Of a stretch of 64,000 nucleotides of DNA, positions 11,409 through 22,346 are shown one piece after another. A program made the position numbers and the translations under genes. A model generated the notes under the pieces. The model was not told the origin of the DNA. It ran no database searches and saw only the letters and a program-made list of their open reading frames with translations. Source of the stretch: Stagonosporopsis chrysanthemi (Eukaryota > Ascomycota > Dothideomycetes > Pleosporales > Didymellaceae); contig JAFISE010000068.1 in the NCBI GenBank assembly GCA_022560025.1, positions 62,001-126,000 on the forward strand. The letters are read 5' to 3'. Each line of letters begins with the position of its first letter. Within the stretch, counting starts at the first letter, position 1.

Positions 11409-13373
11409 TCACGGGATGTCAGCGTCACTGTCATCCCCCGCAAACCCAAAGCTAAAACCCCGTCCCCCACTCTCCCCATCCGCATCACCCCCCTTAGTCA
11501 GCTCTTCCCACTTGCCCCTCCCCTGCTTCCTCCTCTTCTCCAGCTTCTCCAGCCCCTCAGCCAGCACGTCCGGATGCGCCTCCCCCAACTTCTGCACAAA
11601 CAACTCATACGCACAGTCCGCCACATCATCCGTAAACCCACTGACCTGGTCCCTCTGATCGCGCAAGAACCCCAGCACATCCGCGAGCCGAGCCCTGGGC
11701 ACAAAGTTCTGCGTCAGCGCCAGACTCTCGTCGAGGTTGAGCACGAGATGGAACCAGCCGCTCGGCACATGCAGGACCTCGCCGGCATGACAGATGCCCT
11801 CTTTCGCGCCGGGCGTGGCGCGCGCCAGCTCGTGGAATGTGAGCAGGTACTCGGCGATGCTGAGCGGGGCGGTGATCTCGCTCTGGTCGTCCGACACGAT
11901 GATGCCCGGTGGGGGCGCGTGCGTCCCGCCCGACGGGAACATGAGCCAGTACTTTGAGCCCGTGAGGACGGCGTTCCACGCGCTGGTTGCGTTGGGGTCT
12001 TTGTGGAAGGTTGACCCGCTGCGGCCGGGGCCGAGGATGAGCCAGCGGCAGTCTGGGCGCTGGGGGCCGAGCACGCTGAAGAGGTCGGGGCCGAAGCATT
12101 CAGGGCTCCAGTAGGCGGCGGAAGGGTGGTGTGGGGGCAGCGTGATGTCGATGTTTGTCTTGGGGGCGAAGGCGCGGTCGAAGAGGTAGAGGGGGGATTC
12201 GTCGGTGTTGTTGTTGATGTAAGTTATGTAGGTTGACATGGGCCAGTCGACTGCTTCAGCGGTAAACTTCGTGTCGGGGAACTTGTCTAGGAGGTGTTGG
12301 GATGTCCATTTCCCGTACACTGGCCACGCTTTGACAGGCTCGGTGAGGATGAAGGGTTTGTCGGTCCATTTGGCCGAAAACTCTTCAGGTGTCAAGTCGG
12401 GTAGACGCGCAATGGCATTTGCTATCGGGATGTTGGTGACATAGGGTTTGAGAGAAGTATGGGCGCATTGGAAAGGGCGATAAAGCACGTCTGAGAACAA
12501 GTTCTCACAACGGATGTTTGTTATGTTCTCCAGGGGAGTGTTCAGATATGTGGCCCGCCATGACCCTCGCCATGTGAAGTGTTCAGGAGAGGATCTAGAG
12601 GATTGTTAGTCGGTGTTTGGACAGGGAAGAATGTGCGCAGGATGAAACAAGGTGGTCAAGTTTGCTAGAATCAAGATGTGTTGTATTGATGTGGCACATT
12701 GATGTACTGATCGATGCTCTTGAGCCGCAAGAAGATGGGAAGTACTATAAAGCAGTTTTGAAAAGCTGCCTTTAAAATCCACCGTTGCATTTGTCACACT
12801 GAATGGCGCGAAGAACGAAGCTCAATTCAAGATGGAAAGCGTTGTTTCGCAGACTTGGATACTTGCCTTGCTGTGAACGGCCCGTATGAGTCACAGCGAT
12901 GCACTGCGTCCTTGGTGGATTGCCTGATTATGCATGCATGTTCCATCTCTTGATTCAGGTATGACTGGAAAATGACTGGGGCTGGGGCTGGGGCTGACAG
13001 GAAATCGGGAATCAAGCAGTGCTGTCACTCACCCTACAAACAAGGCCCTCCACAACTCGTCCAGCCTAGTAAACGCGTACAGCGCTCGACAGGTACTCCC
13101 GAGCCGTATGAGAGCGTCAGCGTCGAACGACTCAAGAATGTGATTCAGCAGCTCATCAGGCAGCCTGGCAAAGGATCCACATCTCAACTTCAAATTCTCA
13201 GTCGCTGTGTATGCGTTTCCGGCCGGCTTGATCCCCAGCGGATGCGAGGGCACAGCAGTCGCCACTTCCTCGTCGTCCTGCTGGACATGGACTGGAACTG
13301 TGATTTTTCTCTTTTTGGCGGGCTGTGATTCGGTAGAGGCAAAACCGGGGTCCTGAAGAATTCCAGGCGCCAT
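11409..13373 (-). CDS. F-box plus JmjC-domain protein (JMJD6-like dioxygenase)
   Basis: Exons 13033-13373 and 11409-12594 join as LFV-G-SSPEHFTWRGSWR (phase 2) to give 508 residues. An F-box lies at about residues 68-113 (FARLPDELLNHILESFDA), suggesting recruitment to an SCF ubiquitin ligase. The JmjC domain (about 170-420) keeps the Fe(II) ligands His311 and Asp313 (motif TFHKD) and His396 (GWFHLVLN), with Lys328 (SKYWLMFP) placed to hold 2-oxoglutarate, so it should be catalytically competent. Such proteins hydroxylate or demethylate protein side chains; the substrate here is unknown. The C-terminal 60 residues are Gly/Asp-rich. The intron of 438 bp is far longer than others in this window. 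It is divergent to the eIF4A gene. Confidence 0.88.
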
Positions 13374-13747
13374 GGTCAGAGGACGGCCGTACCGATGCTG
13401 TGAGAACCCAAACTAGGCAGCCCTTCGGGTTGCTCGCAGACGAATCAAGGAAAAATGCAAAGTGGCGAGGAGTCACTGGCTGAACCGCGGTCTTGAAAGG
13501 CGAATCTAAAGATTGTTGAAGGTTGCCCACGGGCAAAGCTAGCGCGGGCGCTCTAGCGCACTTTGGGTTTTCTTAAAACCTTTTTCGCCGTCCATCTTTG
13601 CCTGCACCCCACTTCACCAGACAACTTTTCAAACAACACATAAATCCAGCAGCGGCTACCTTACGGTCCCTCTGCTACTCCAACACAACCAGCTTTCTTC
13701 CCGACTACAGGCAGCGCCAGTAGTCTTCCACACACCAAACCGCAATC
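13374..13747. promoter_or_regulatory. Divergent promoter between F-box/JmjC gene and eIF4A
   Basis: 374 bp separate the two start codons. The eIF4A side is strongly pyrimidine-rich and CAC/AAC-rich just before its ATG (about 13580-13745), the leader style common for highly expressed fungal genes. No TATA box is obvious. Confidence 0.5.
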
Positions 13748-15159
13748 ATGGCTGACAAGGGTCTTGAGGATGTGCCTGAGAGTAAGTGCCCGCGAAATAT
13801 TTGCGCTGCACTGCGGCGACGCCCCGCGCCTGCGGACGACGCCCTCAGCGCAGCGCAACACCTCGACTGTGCGAGCGCAGGCTGACACACACGCAGGCCA
13901 GATCGAGTCCAACTACGATGAGACCACCGACTCCTTCGACAACATGGAGCTGAAGGCTGAGCTCCTCCGCGGTGTCTACGCCTACGGTTTCGAGCGCCCT
14001 TCTGCCATCCAGCAGCGCGCTATCATGCCCGTCATCAAGGGTAAGTGACCTGCGCCTGCAGAGAACGAAAACCACCAGCGACTAACGCTCGCAGGCCACG
14101 ATGTCATTGCACAGGCTCAGTCCGGTACGGGTAAAACCGCTACCTTCTCCATCTCCACCCTCCAGAAGATCGACTCCTCGGTCAAGGCCTGCCAGGCCCT
14201 GATCCTCGCCCCTACCCGCGAGTTGGCCCAGCAGATCCAGAAGGTCGTCATCGCTATCGGTGACTTCATGGACATCTCTTGCCACGCCTGCATTGGTGGT
14301 ACTTCTGTCCGCGACGACATGAAGGCCCTCCAGGACGGCCCCCAGGTCGTCGTTGGTACCCCCGGACGCGTCCAGGACATGATCCAGCGCCGTGTCCTTA
14401 AGACCGACTCCATGAAGATGTTCGTTCTCGACGAGGCCGACGAGATGCTGTCCCGCGGTTTCACCGAGCAGATCTACGACATCTTCCAGCTTCTGCCCCA
14501 GTCCACCCAGGTCGTTCTCCTGTCCGCCACCATGCCCCAGGACGTCCTCGAGGTCACCACCAAGTTCATGCGCGACCCCATCCGTATCCTCGTCAAGAAG
14601 GACGAGCTTACCCTCGAAGGTATCAAGCAGTTCTACATTGCCGTCGAGAAGGAGGACTGGAAGCTTGACACCCTCTCCGACTTGTACGAGACTGTCACCA
14701 TCACCCAGGCTGTTATCTTCTGCAACACCCGCAGAAAGGTCGACTGGCTCACCGACAAGCTCACTGCCCGTGACTTCACCGTCTCCGCCATGCACGGTGA
14801 CATGGACCAGGGCCAGCGTGATGTCATCATGAAGGAGTTCCGTTCCGGATCTTCCCGTGTCCTCATCGCCACTGACCTCCTCGCCCGTGGTATCGATGTC
14901 CAGCAGGTTTCCCTTGTCATCAACTACGACCTTCCCGCCAACCGCGAGAACTACATCCACCGCATCGGTCGTGGTGGACGTTTCGGACGTAAGGGTGTTG
15001 CCATCAACTTCGTCACCGCTGACGATGTCCGCATGATGCGCGAGATTGAGCAGTTCTACAGCACACAGATCGAGGAGATGCCCATGAACGTGGCTGGTAA
15101 GCTTCGCCTTTCAGATTCAGGTACAACATGCACTAACAAATATTGCAGACCTCATCTAA
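13748..15159 (+). CDS. TIF1: Eukaryotic initiation factor 4A, DEAD-box RNA helicase
   Basis: eIF4A unwinds mRNA leaders within the eIF4F complex in the cytoplasm. Exons 13748-13781, 13897-14040, 14095-15096 and 15149-15159 give 396 residues, the normal length. Motifs in order: Q motif (FERPSAIQQRAI), Walker A (AQSGTGKT), PTRELAQQ, TPGRV, DEAD (VLDEADEMLSRGF), SAT (LLSATMP), and the C-terminal ARGIDVQQV and HRIGRGGRFGRKG. The last exon supplies only the ending DLI and the stop, which matches the NVADLI terminus of the family. Third-position C is almost universal in exon 3, indicating very high expression. The opposite strand stays open for about 290 codons only because of this bias. Confidence 0.98.
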
Positions 15160-15913
15160 GCAGCTGTCCGTTGCTCTCCGATCACCGTTTCTCGATACCC
15201 GCTATATAAACTTAGTGGCGTAGCTGGCATAGACGCGGTGGTGATTAATTCAGGCACGCCTGCGAGATCGGGCGTGTTTTGTTGATTTGGTACAAAAGCG
15301 ATTAGTTGGACGAGCGGTCGTCTTAACCATCGCGGCATCGTGGCGTTTATCCTTTTCATGTGCGAAATGATTTCCCCAAAAGAATGTTTCTTGCAGATGA
15401 TAGAGACGTCAGTTGGCTGGGAAGTTTTTCTCTGCAATCTACTGTTTCTTAGCTACTTCTCACGGGCTTTCTTGTTCTCCGAGGATGTGCTACGTTCGTT
15501 CGAGGCATGCCCGCGCGATGGAATACGCTTCCCATGGTCACGCTTGTCTACGATAACGATCATGAGTTTTCTTTCATATAGAGATGCGGTTCAATTGCAT
15601 GATAAGTTACTGAATGTCTTCTGCCCTCCCAGCCCTGATGCCTCGCCACCCATGAGTTGATTCATTAATGTTGGGTCAATGCCATGCCGGATGCCCCTCG
15701 AAAGAATAGCGTACGAGCGTCATTATTGCCGTTGTTGGGAGGCAGCGTTCCCCATCGAGTATTGAGAATTGCTTCGGAAGTTGGCGACGTCACTACTCGC
15801 TTATCGATTACCTCGGGAAGCCCCTCGCAGCTGCGCCATCGTGAGCCTCAATCGCCGAGCATCTATCCATGAGACCGACAGCATGGCTCGCGCAAAGCAG
15901 AGCCTTTGCGACA
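15160..15913. other. Intergenic region, eIF4A 3' flank and Nudix promoter
   Basis: About 750 bp with a T-rich 3' flank after eIF4A and scattered short frames without coding character. No RNA gene or repeat seen. Confidence 0.55.
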
Positions 15914-16976
15914 ATGGCGCTCTCTCCCACCTCTACCGTATGTCTACCGATCTACGCAGTGATTGGGTTGTATCATCAGAAGACGTTTCGCTGTACTGAC
16001 ACCCTCTTAGCAAGTGCTCGCCCGTTTGCGCGCGTACACTCCTCCACCTACTAACTACTATAATTGCCCTTTGAGCCGGCGCGCTGCTGTACTGATCGTC
16101 CTTTTCCCTGACCGTCATGGCGACCTCAAAGTCGTCCTTACAATGCGAAGCGCTTCGCTGAGGAACTACGCCGGCCAAGCTGCTCTACCTGGCGGGAAAG
16201 CAGATTCCTTGGAGGAAACACCATGGGATACTGCAAGGAGAGAGGCGTATGAAGAAATCGGGCTGCCTTTGGACGATAACAAGCTGAAAGGATTCAAAGT
16301 AGAGCACCTCTGCGAGCTCCCAGCAAATCTTGCAAAGACCGAGCTTGGTGTACGTCCCTGCGTAGCATACCTGTCGCCAACCTCCACCGCCTCAGACGGT
16401 AGTACAGCCGCTCAGAGCGACAGCGAAGTCGAAGACCGCCTTATCCCCCGTCTCGACCCCAAGGAAGTCGCAGCCGTCTTCACTGCCCCCTTCCATGCCT
16501 TTCTACAGAAAGAGTGGTCCGGCCCCGGCCCGGCGCCAGTGCAAAAGAACGGCAAGCCTGAGAAATGGTACAGAGGGAGCTGGACAGATTGGCACGAGAG
16601 CCGATGGCGCATGCACAACTTCTACATGCCCAAGCCTCCGCCTTCCTCTCAGGAGATGCGCAGAAACGCCGCGAACTCGAAAGCTCCTACCAAGTCGTCA
16701 GAACATGGCAGCGGTCTGCCTGAAGGCGATGATCCGAGGCCCGAGCCGAATGCCTTGGACGACTTGACGACTTTCAGGGTGTTTGGTATGACGGCAAGGA
16801 TTTTGGTGGATGCGGCGAGGGTCGCGTATGGAGAGGAGCCGGAGTTTGAGCATAACAGTCATTTTGGAGATGAAGAGATGATTGGAAGGCTGTTGAAGAT
16901 CGGGAGGTTGAGTGAAGTCAGGAAGAAGGGTGACGTCTTGACTAAAGATGTGCTGAAGCAGGCGAGTAAGATATAA
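15914..16976 (+). CDS. PCD1: Nudix hydrolase, coenzyme A diphosphatase type (Pcd1/NUDT7-like)
   Basis: Predicted to cleave CoA or oxidised CoA to 3',5'-ADP and phosphopantetheine, usually in peroxisomes. Exons 15914-15937 and 16011-16976 (73-bp intron, phase 0) give 329 residues beginning MALSPTST-QVLARLRAYTPPP. The CoA-subfamily signature VVLTMRSASLRNYAGQAALP precedes the Nudix box (GGKADSLEETPWDTARREAY, then EEIGL), which carries the metal-binding REAYEE glutamates; residues about 35-95. The middle (about 120-240) has a Ser/Pro-rich insertion and a WTDWHESRWRMHNFYM stretch. The first exon is only eight codons and is inferred from splice phase. The C-terminus ends ASKI, which is not an obvious PTS1 peroxisomal signal. 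Confidence 0.87.
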
Positions 16977-17162
16977 GATCTCTACAATAGAGTCACAATG
17001 CATAGACATTCGTGAACACAACTTCATCTGAGACGTAATCAATCGATCTAACATCGACAAAGCAAAAATACCAAAGCCTCAGAAAAACCCTACCAGACCG
17101 ACAACGACTCGTGGTGGTCCCCAGGCATTTCACCAGCTTCCTAGTACCATCTCAAACCAAAG

Positions 17163-17856
17163 TCAACTTTGGAACAAATGCCAGGCCATGGTATACCGAG
17201 CATCGGGCTCACCGGGCAGACCTTCGAACCCCAGGGCTCGCCCGAGTATCTCCAGTCCAGCTGTGTATGCTGTTCTTACCCGGCGCAGCTCTTCCCAAGC
17301 CCAAGGAACCTCCACGAAGGTTTGCTGTACGTTGCTCAGGCGCACAAAGCTCTCGCGAAACTTAGCGTACTTCCTTCTCATCATAGCTGTCTTTGTTTCT
17401 GTACGGCTCTGGGACACACGCGGGACATGGTTCACCTGAACACATATCGAGGTGATCTGCTCCACCTGAGTGTTGCGATGAGCAAAGAAGACCGGCATGA
17501 CATCCGGTTTACCGTAGAACGTGTTCAGCGCAAAGTGCATGCCAGCTGCCTCGCGGCGTATTTGATGACAGGTGTAGTGCAGTGCGGCGGGCTCAATGGA
17601 CGGCTTGAAGTAGCCGCTACGGTGCTGAAAGCGCACCTTGTTGCCGTTCACGAGTACGACGAGAATATCATGACCGCCTATGGCGTAGGTGTAGATCATG
17701 TTGCGAATTTCACCGGGGAGGCGCAGGAGGGGTGATTGTTGCAGATTGCGAGGTGAGCTATAGGCGCAAAGGCGGTCAATCCGGTGGGGTCACTGCGTTG
17801 TGCGCAAAGTACTCTACGTACCTGGGACCACTGACAGCCTCTGCGGGGGTGTCCAT
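17163..17856 (-). CDS. Small LPGEIRN-type fungal protein (2EXR/F-box-like), function unknown
   Basis: Exons 17822-17856 and 17163-17757 (64-bp intron, phase 2) give 209 residues starting MDTPAEAVSGPSSPRNLQQ. The motif LLRLPGEIRNMIYTYAIGG near residues 20-40 is the hallmark of a large family of short fungal proteins related to F-box and 2EXR domains. The rest contains the family-style pattern ALHYTCHQIRREAAGMHFAL. These proteins are abundant and variable in Pleosporales and related fungi; no reaction or partner is established. The first exon is inferred from the frame and a good GTACGT donor. Confidence 0.75.
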
Positions 17857-18054
17857 AGCTGGTTTTTGGTTAGGTGAGTGGAGTAGAGTTTTGATGATGT
17901 GGTTGCAGGTGGTAAGAGGAGGAGTGGCCACGCTAAGTGATGTTAGTCGGGATCGCAAGCACGAGCAGGGTGAAAGCAGACAAAGCAGCTTCATGTGTGC
18001 AAAGTGGGTCCATTAAAGACTACAAAACGACTCTATATGGCTGATGAGCAGAAC

Positions 18055-19396
18055 TCAAATCTTGCCAACACCAGCAGTATTCGCAATGCTCGAGCTTGCG
18101 ACCGCAGCACTAGCAATGGTTTTCCCGTTGAAGTTGCTGAAGAAGGACGTATCAGTTCCTCCAAGAGACCCGGAGCTCCCGAACGCGTTCAACTGGCAGG
18201 CGTGACCTAAGAAGTTGGAGCAGGCGGCATTGGAACTGGTCGAGGGGCTACCAAAAAGCTTGCCAGAGTTGGTGAGGAGTGGAGTAACAACGTTCTGGAA
18301 CACTGAGCCTTCCACGACGACTTGACCTCCAGCTGCGATATCGAAGGCATGGCCAGAGTTGGAGTACCAGTAGTTGTTCACTGCATGGACCAGCGAGTTG
18401 CCACCAACCTTGGGGCTGCGACCTGAGGTGTGGTGAATGTAGTTGCCCTTCAACGTGATTAGGTCTTGGGAGCCAGTCAAATATATGCCCCAGTAGTGGC
18501 GCCCATCGCAGCTAGCAGACCAGCTCGTGGAACCGTCGAACTCGCTGTTAGAGACGGTCACACGGTTGGAGGCTCCTACACCTGCAACGAACATTTGGCG
18601 GCCGATAAGTGAGACTTTAACGTGATCTGGTCAGACGTCAGCGGCTATCCAGGTATCATGACAGCACAGTGTCAACATACCGACCCAGATGAGGTCCGCG
18701 CCATCCACCGTGATGGCATCTCCACCCCAGATGTATTGAGGATTCAGCTAGCAACGTTTAGTCTACCATCGAGATCTGATAGTTTCTCGAGCTTACATCA
18801 GTGATGTGGATGTTCTGAATGATGACTGAAGGCATAAAGTCAGCGAGGCAAAGATCTTATCTATGAACCTACTCACCATTCTTCGCTCCATTGGCCATAC
18901 GCAGGCCTTTTCCTCGGATCACGCCTTTCGAACCAACCCCAATAATACTCTTATTAGAGCCAACGTTGATTCCAGAAACTCCAGCGGTGTCGTAGGTAAC
19001 GCTGATAGATGTGGCACCAGCTCCAGCGTTTCCGTTGGTGCACCATGAGGCCTTGTTGATCGCGTCTTGACCACCATTGCCGGGGCACTTGTTCGACGCT
19101 GGTCGGCATCCAGTCTCAGTAGTAGTGCCCTCGGTACCTTTGAAGTTGTACCTGAAAGTCCTCAATAGGGATGAAAGAATACGCTGGAAAGGTGCCACTT
19201 ACTCCTTGTCAAGCACAATGCATCGAGCAGTACTATCTTGAAGCCAAGTCTTCAACTGCGCGACACTGGATGGGACAACGCAGGCAGCACTTCCACCTCC
19301 CGTAGTTCCAGACGCGAAGCCTTCTGGCTTGCCTACCACGGCGGCAGCGTTCACAGTGGCAATGGCACCTCCGAGTGCAAGAATTGAGACCTTCAT
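18055..19396 (-). CDS. Secreted pectin lyase, polysaccharide lyase family 1
   Basis: Extracellular endo-pectin lyase that cleaves methyl-esterified homogalacturonan by beta-elimination. Five exons (19203-19396, 18877-19151, 18797-18825, 18681-18747, 18055-18626) give 378 residues, matching the roughly 379-residue Aspergillus enzymes. A signal peptide is evident (MKVSILALGGAIATVNAAA). Conserved blocks: KSIIGVGSKGVIRGKGLRM, NPQYIWGGDAITVDGADLIW, IWVDHVKVSLIGRQ, CDGRHYWGIYLTG, and HTSGRSPKVGGNSLVHAVNN, whose SGRSPK contains the likely catalytic arginine. Trp/Tyr-rich substrate contacts favour pectin lyase over pectate lyase. One exon is only 29 bp. The gene faces the gene-poor accessory region and fits plant-associated growth. 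Confidence 0.93.
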
Positions 19397-19448
19397 GTTG
19401 TTACCAATGTATCGGATGACTTCTTGCTGCAACAGCAGCTGCAGACAA

Positions 19449-19454
19449 TTTATA
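19449..19454 (-). promoter_or_regulatory. TATA box candidate for the pectin lyase gene
   Basis: TATAAA on the minus strand, 53 bp before the start codon at 19396. A single SYGGRG-type hexamer (GCGGAG, 19490-19495) that could bind the carbon repressor CreA lies just upstream, but one copy is expected often by chance. Confidence 0.45.
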
Positions 19455-19459
19455 CATCT

Positions 19460-20302
19460 TCGCGAGAGGGTTTTCTTCACTTGCGAGAGGCGGAGAAAAT
19501 AGAGGCATGGAACGAGATGCACCGGACCCCCTGCTGTCACGCACGGGCTCAAGTGCTACACACCGAGAATACATTGCGATCCAATACTCCACATGTCACG
19601 ACACCGGAGTATAAATCCTGAAGAGGTTCTCCACAAGCAGAATAGATGCCGGGCAACCGTGATGTTAAGTGCCGAACATGGGTCGCCAAATTGCTTGCGT
19701 GGAGACTTTTCCTTAATTTCCGTCCTATCAAGGAGTCAAGCTTTACATATCCTTGCATTGTAAGGCGAGCGCTTGACTAAGTAAGTCCTGACACGTGGAA
19801 ACACTTATCCCCGCGTTGTGCAGGGTATATGAATCATCCCCAGTCGATAAACAGGCCGAAGAACAGGCGCCGTAGCCAGAGGGAAACATGTGAAATGTGA
19901 ACGAGGTCGCACATCTATCGATGATCGACTGACGAAAGTCTCCATGAAAAAACCTGGCCTGGAGCAGTGAAACGAAGTGGCGATTATCATGTCTTTGGTG
20001 TGGTGATTATCATGTCTTTGGTGTGGTTACAAGACTCATGTTCCTGGTGCCGAAGTGTTGGCGAATGCTAGGGTCTGTTAATCAATTAGCCCGCACGTAG
20101 ATTGATAAGACACGCAACCCTTGACCATTTATATTTTCCTCATATTGCAATGAAAAATTCGTGCTATGTTGTCAATCGTCAGCAGAGGCACCTTCCACAT
20201 TGATCCAACTTTTAGGGGTACTCTAAATAACCACTAGTGTGCTTTAAGATAGTTACAGCTGTTATCTTTCACCGTATTCGCAAAGATAAGCCTACTATAT
20301 GC
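19460..20302. other. Gene-free stretch with an exact 23-bp tandem duplication
   Basis: Upstream flank of the pectin lyase gene, becoming AT-rich to the right. An exact 23-bp direct duplication occupies 19982-20004 and 20005-20027. No coding signal recognised. Confidence 0.55.
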
Positions 20303-22346
20303 TTAATCATCCAACTCACAGGTCAAAGGTATAAGGTAATTATACATGTTCCTAAGGTCCTCTTCAACACACTCCTTAAGACAGATTCGTTGTCGCACTT
20401 CCTTTTCGCCAAGCAGCTTCCGAGTCGGGATATTCTTCTTACTAATTGAAGCACCTCTGGTGACGATGAACTTACGTTCCGCTAAGGCGCCTGTCAAGAT
20501 ATGTCCAATCCTCTCAAATAGTATACCCTTTTGCTTCAGAAGGATCATGCTGCGAACATAATAGCGATCCGGGTAGTCGTCATAAGGCTCATTGGTCAGT
20601 ACAAGAGCGATTGTCTTATCTTCCGCCTTCACTGTCGCGTCGAGCCTTGAGCCGATCAAGGAAGATAATCCAGGGGAGATCTCAAACAGACTATAGTGAT
20701 CCGGGATCGCCGGATCCAAGTTGGGTAATCTAGGCGTATCCGGCAACTGTCTTTCCGCATCTATGGTTGCCTGAATTTGCTCTTGAGTGCCAAGGTTTCG
20801 CCTGTCAGGGACAGGTTCTTCGTTTCACGGTCGAACAACTCTTCGGAAGTCTCAACAGATATCAGTGCGTATGTTGAGTTTGCGGAATAAGGCCTACCAG
20901 TAAAGGGGCTATCAGCGGATTCGATACCTCCACCCCAGCCAAACCATGACCAGGAAGGGAAGTCTAATCTACGGCATCTGGGTGGCGCGGTACAAAACTA
21001 GTCTAGTTGCGGAACCCTATCTTTAAGAGGCAAGCCCCATATGTAACTTACCAGGGAAGTGGAACCACCGAGCGAGGTCTTGGTTGCTGAGCTTGAAGAT
21101 ATCTGCAGCGTTTTCCGCCGTTCATGATCCATAAGAATACCTAAAAAAGCATCAAGAGTCCCTTCTTCTTTGGACAAATACCCTGGGTGTACTGAGCATT
21201 CTGTTCTTGAAACCGTTGATAGTCCGTGCGCTTAGATGCGAAGAGGTAAACTAGATATCGATATGCCATAGATACGGCTGTATCAGAATGGACAAGGTGC
21301 TGTAGAGGTTCCTCAACAAATCTGCCCCTACAGTAATACGGAACTCCTCTGTCAGTGAAGACAAGACAACGTGTTGACAATACACTCTCTTGGTCCGTAC
21401 AGATTCTTTGCACCCAGGCAGATTTTTGGATTGCGTCAAAAATACAGAGGACTTCTAAAAAGTGTACACCCTAAGATTTGAGTCTCCGCTGGGGCCATAC
21501 GAGGAATATTGCTCACGCCAGGCAAACCTACAGCACCCTTCCAGCAGCTGCGACTATAGTTACATAGGCTCTAAAGTAAATAATATCCACAGGACCGATT
21601 GGTCGTTGTGTCTCTGAGTGGTTCTGTGAAATTCACTATGTCTGGATTTAAGCATCAGCTAAATCGCAAAGGCTTAGTTAAAGACTTACACATCTATCCA
21701 CCCAGAGGAACCGCAGACCCAGTCTCACGGTACTGCTAGTAGTATGTAAAACTCCCCACGCGTAGGACAACGCTGCAAACTGATCTGATTCATGTAAAGG
21801 ATTCACGGAAGGAGTTGGAGAATAATCCCGGCAGTCAATAACGCGGAGTCTAGGCACAGATGGTAGGCCGGCATCAAGATAATCCGTATGCTGCTTGCAA
21901 CATTCCGATATTGCATTTTGCATCCAATCAAAGTCCTCGATCAAAGCAGGAGCTTTATTAAGAGATCCAAGGTCATGTCCCCAACCACATAGTGCGACCC
22001 AGCGTGAGCCCAAGCTTGCCCGTCCGCCTGATTGCAGAAGCATGAGATCACTTTGCCTGCAGGCTGGGAGTAGAGTCTGCACTCGTTTTTCAAGGGCCGT
22101 CTCTTCGAGCTGACAAACATGCTTTCGATATTGTTTGTCGTTGAGGTGGGTGAAGAGAATCTGGTAACACCGGCAGGTTGAAGATTCCATCTCTTTTTCT
22201 GACTCCTTCTCAAGGTCCGAACGAATCGTGCTAGTTTCCGCCCAGACACATTGCTGTGGCAAGGCCTTGAAGCGGTGAAGGCTGAATCTAGCGGACGCTC
22301 TGCGAATTTTTTCCAATCCAAGCGTCGAGTCTCGAAATTCGGGCAC
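20303..22346 (-). pseudogene. Degenerate HET-domain (heterokaryon incompatibility) gene
   Basis: HET proteins trigger incompatibility cell death after fusion of unlike hyphae. The remains run 22346 to 20303. Hallmarks in order on the minus strand: FAALSYAWG and LGLRFLWVDRC (22346-21678), then VTIVAAAG and GLPGVSNIPR in different frames (about 21590-21500), AWVQR and STRCLVFTDRGVPYYCRG (21413-21141), FPSWSWFGW (about 20965-20940), and a C-terminal tail (20746-20303). The copy is broken. About 20 residues that normally sit between SYAWG and LGLRFL are missing, there is a frameshift between VTIVAAAG and GLPGVS and another before AWVQR, the usual GWTYQE reads ICTDQE, and an in-frame stop precedes FPSWSW. 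The DNA is more AT-rich than neighbouring genes, compatible with RIP or long decay. Confidence 0.8.

Noticed and set aside
12606..13015. Short open frames inside the F-box/JmjC intron as a separate gene or extra exon
   Set aside because: Direct joining of the flanking exons restores a continuous family-like sequence in correct phase, leaving no room for an additional exon.
14082..14960. Minus-strand open frame of about 290 codons opposite eIF4A
   Set aside because: Produced by the extreme third-position C bias of eIF4A; the translation is repetitive and has no family resemblance.
20747..22346. HET gene as an intact multi-intron gene
   Set aside because: The frame changes fall inside conserved motifs without GT-AG borders, and conserved residues (GWTYQE region) are altered, so decay is the better reading.
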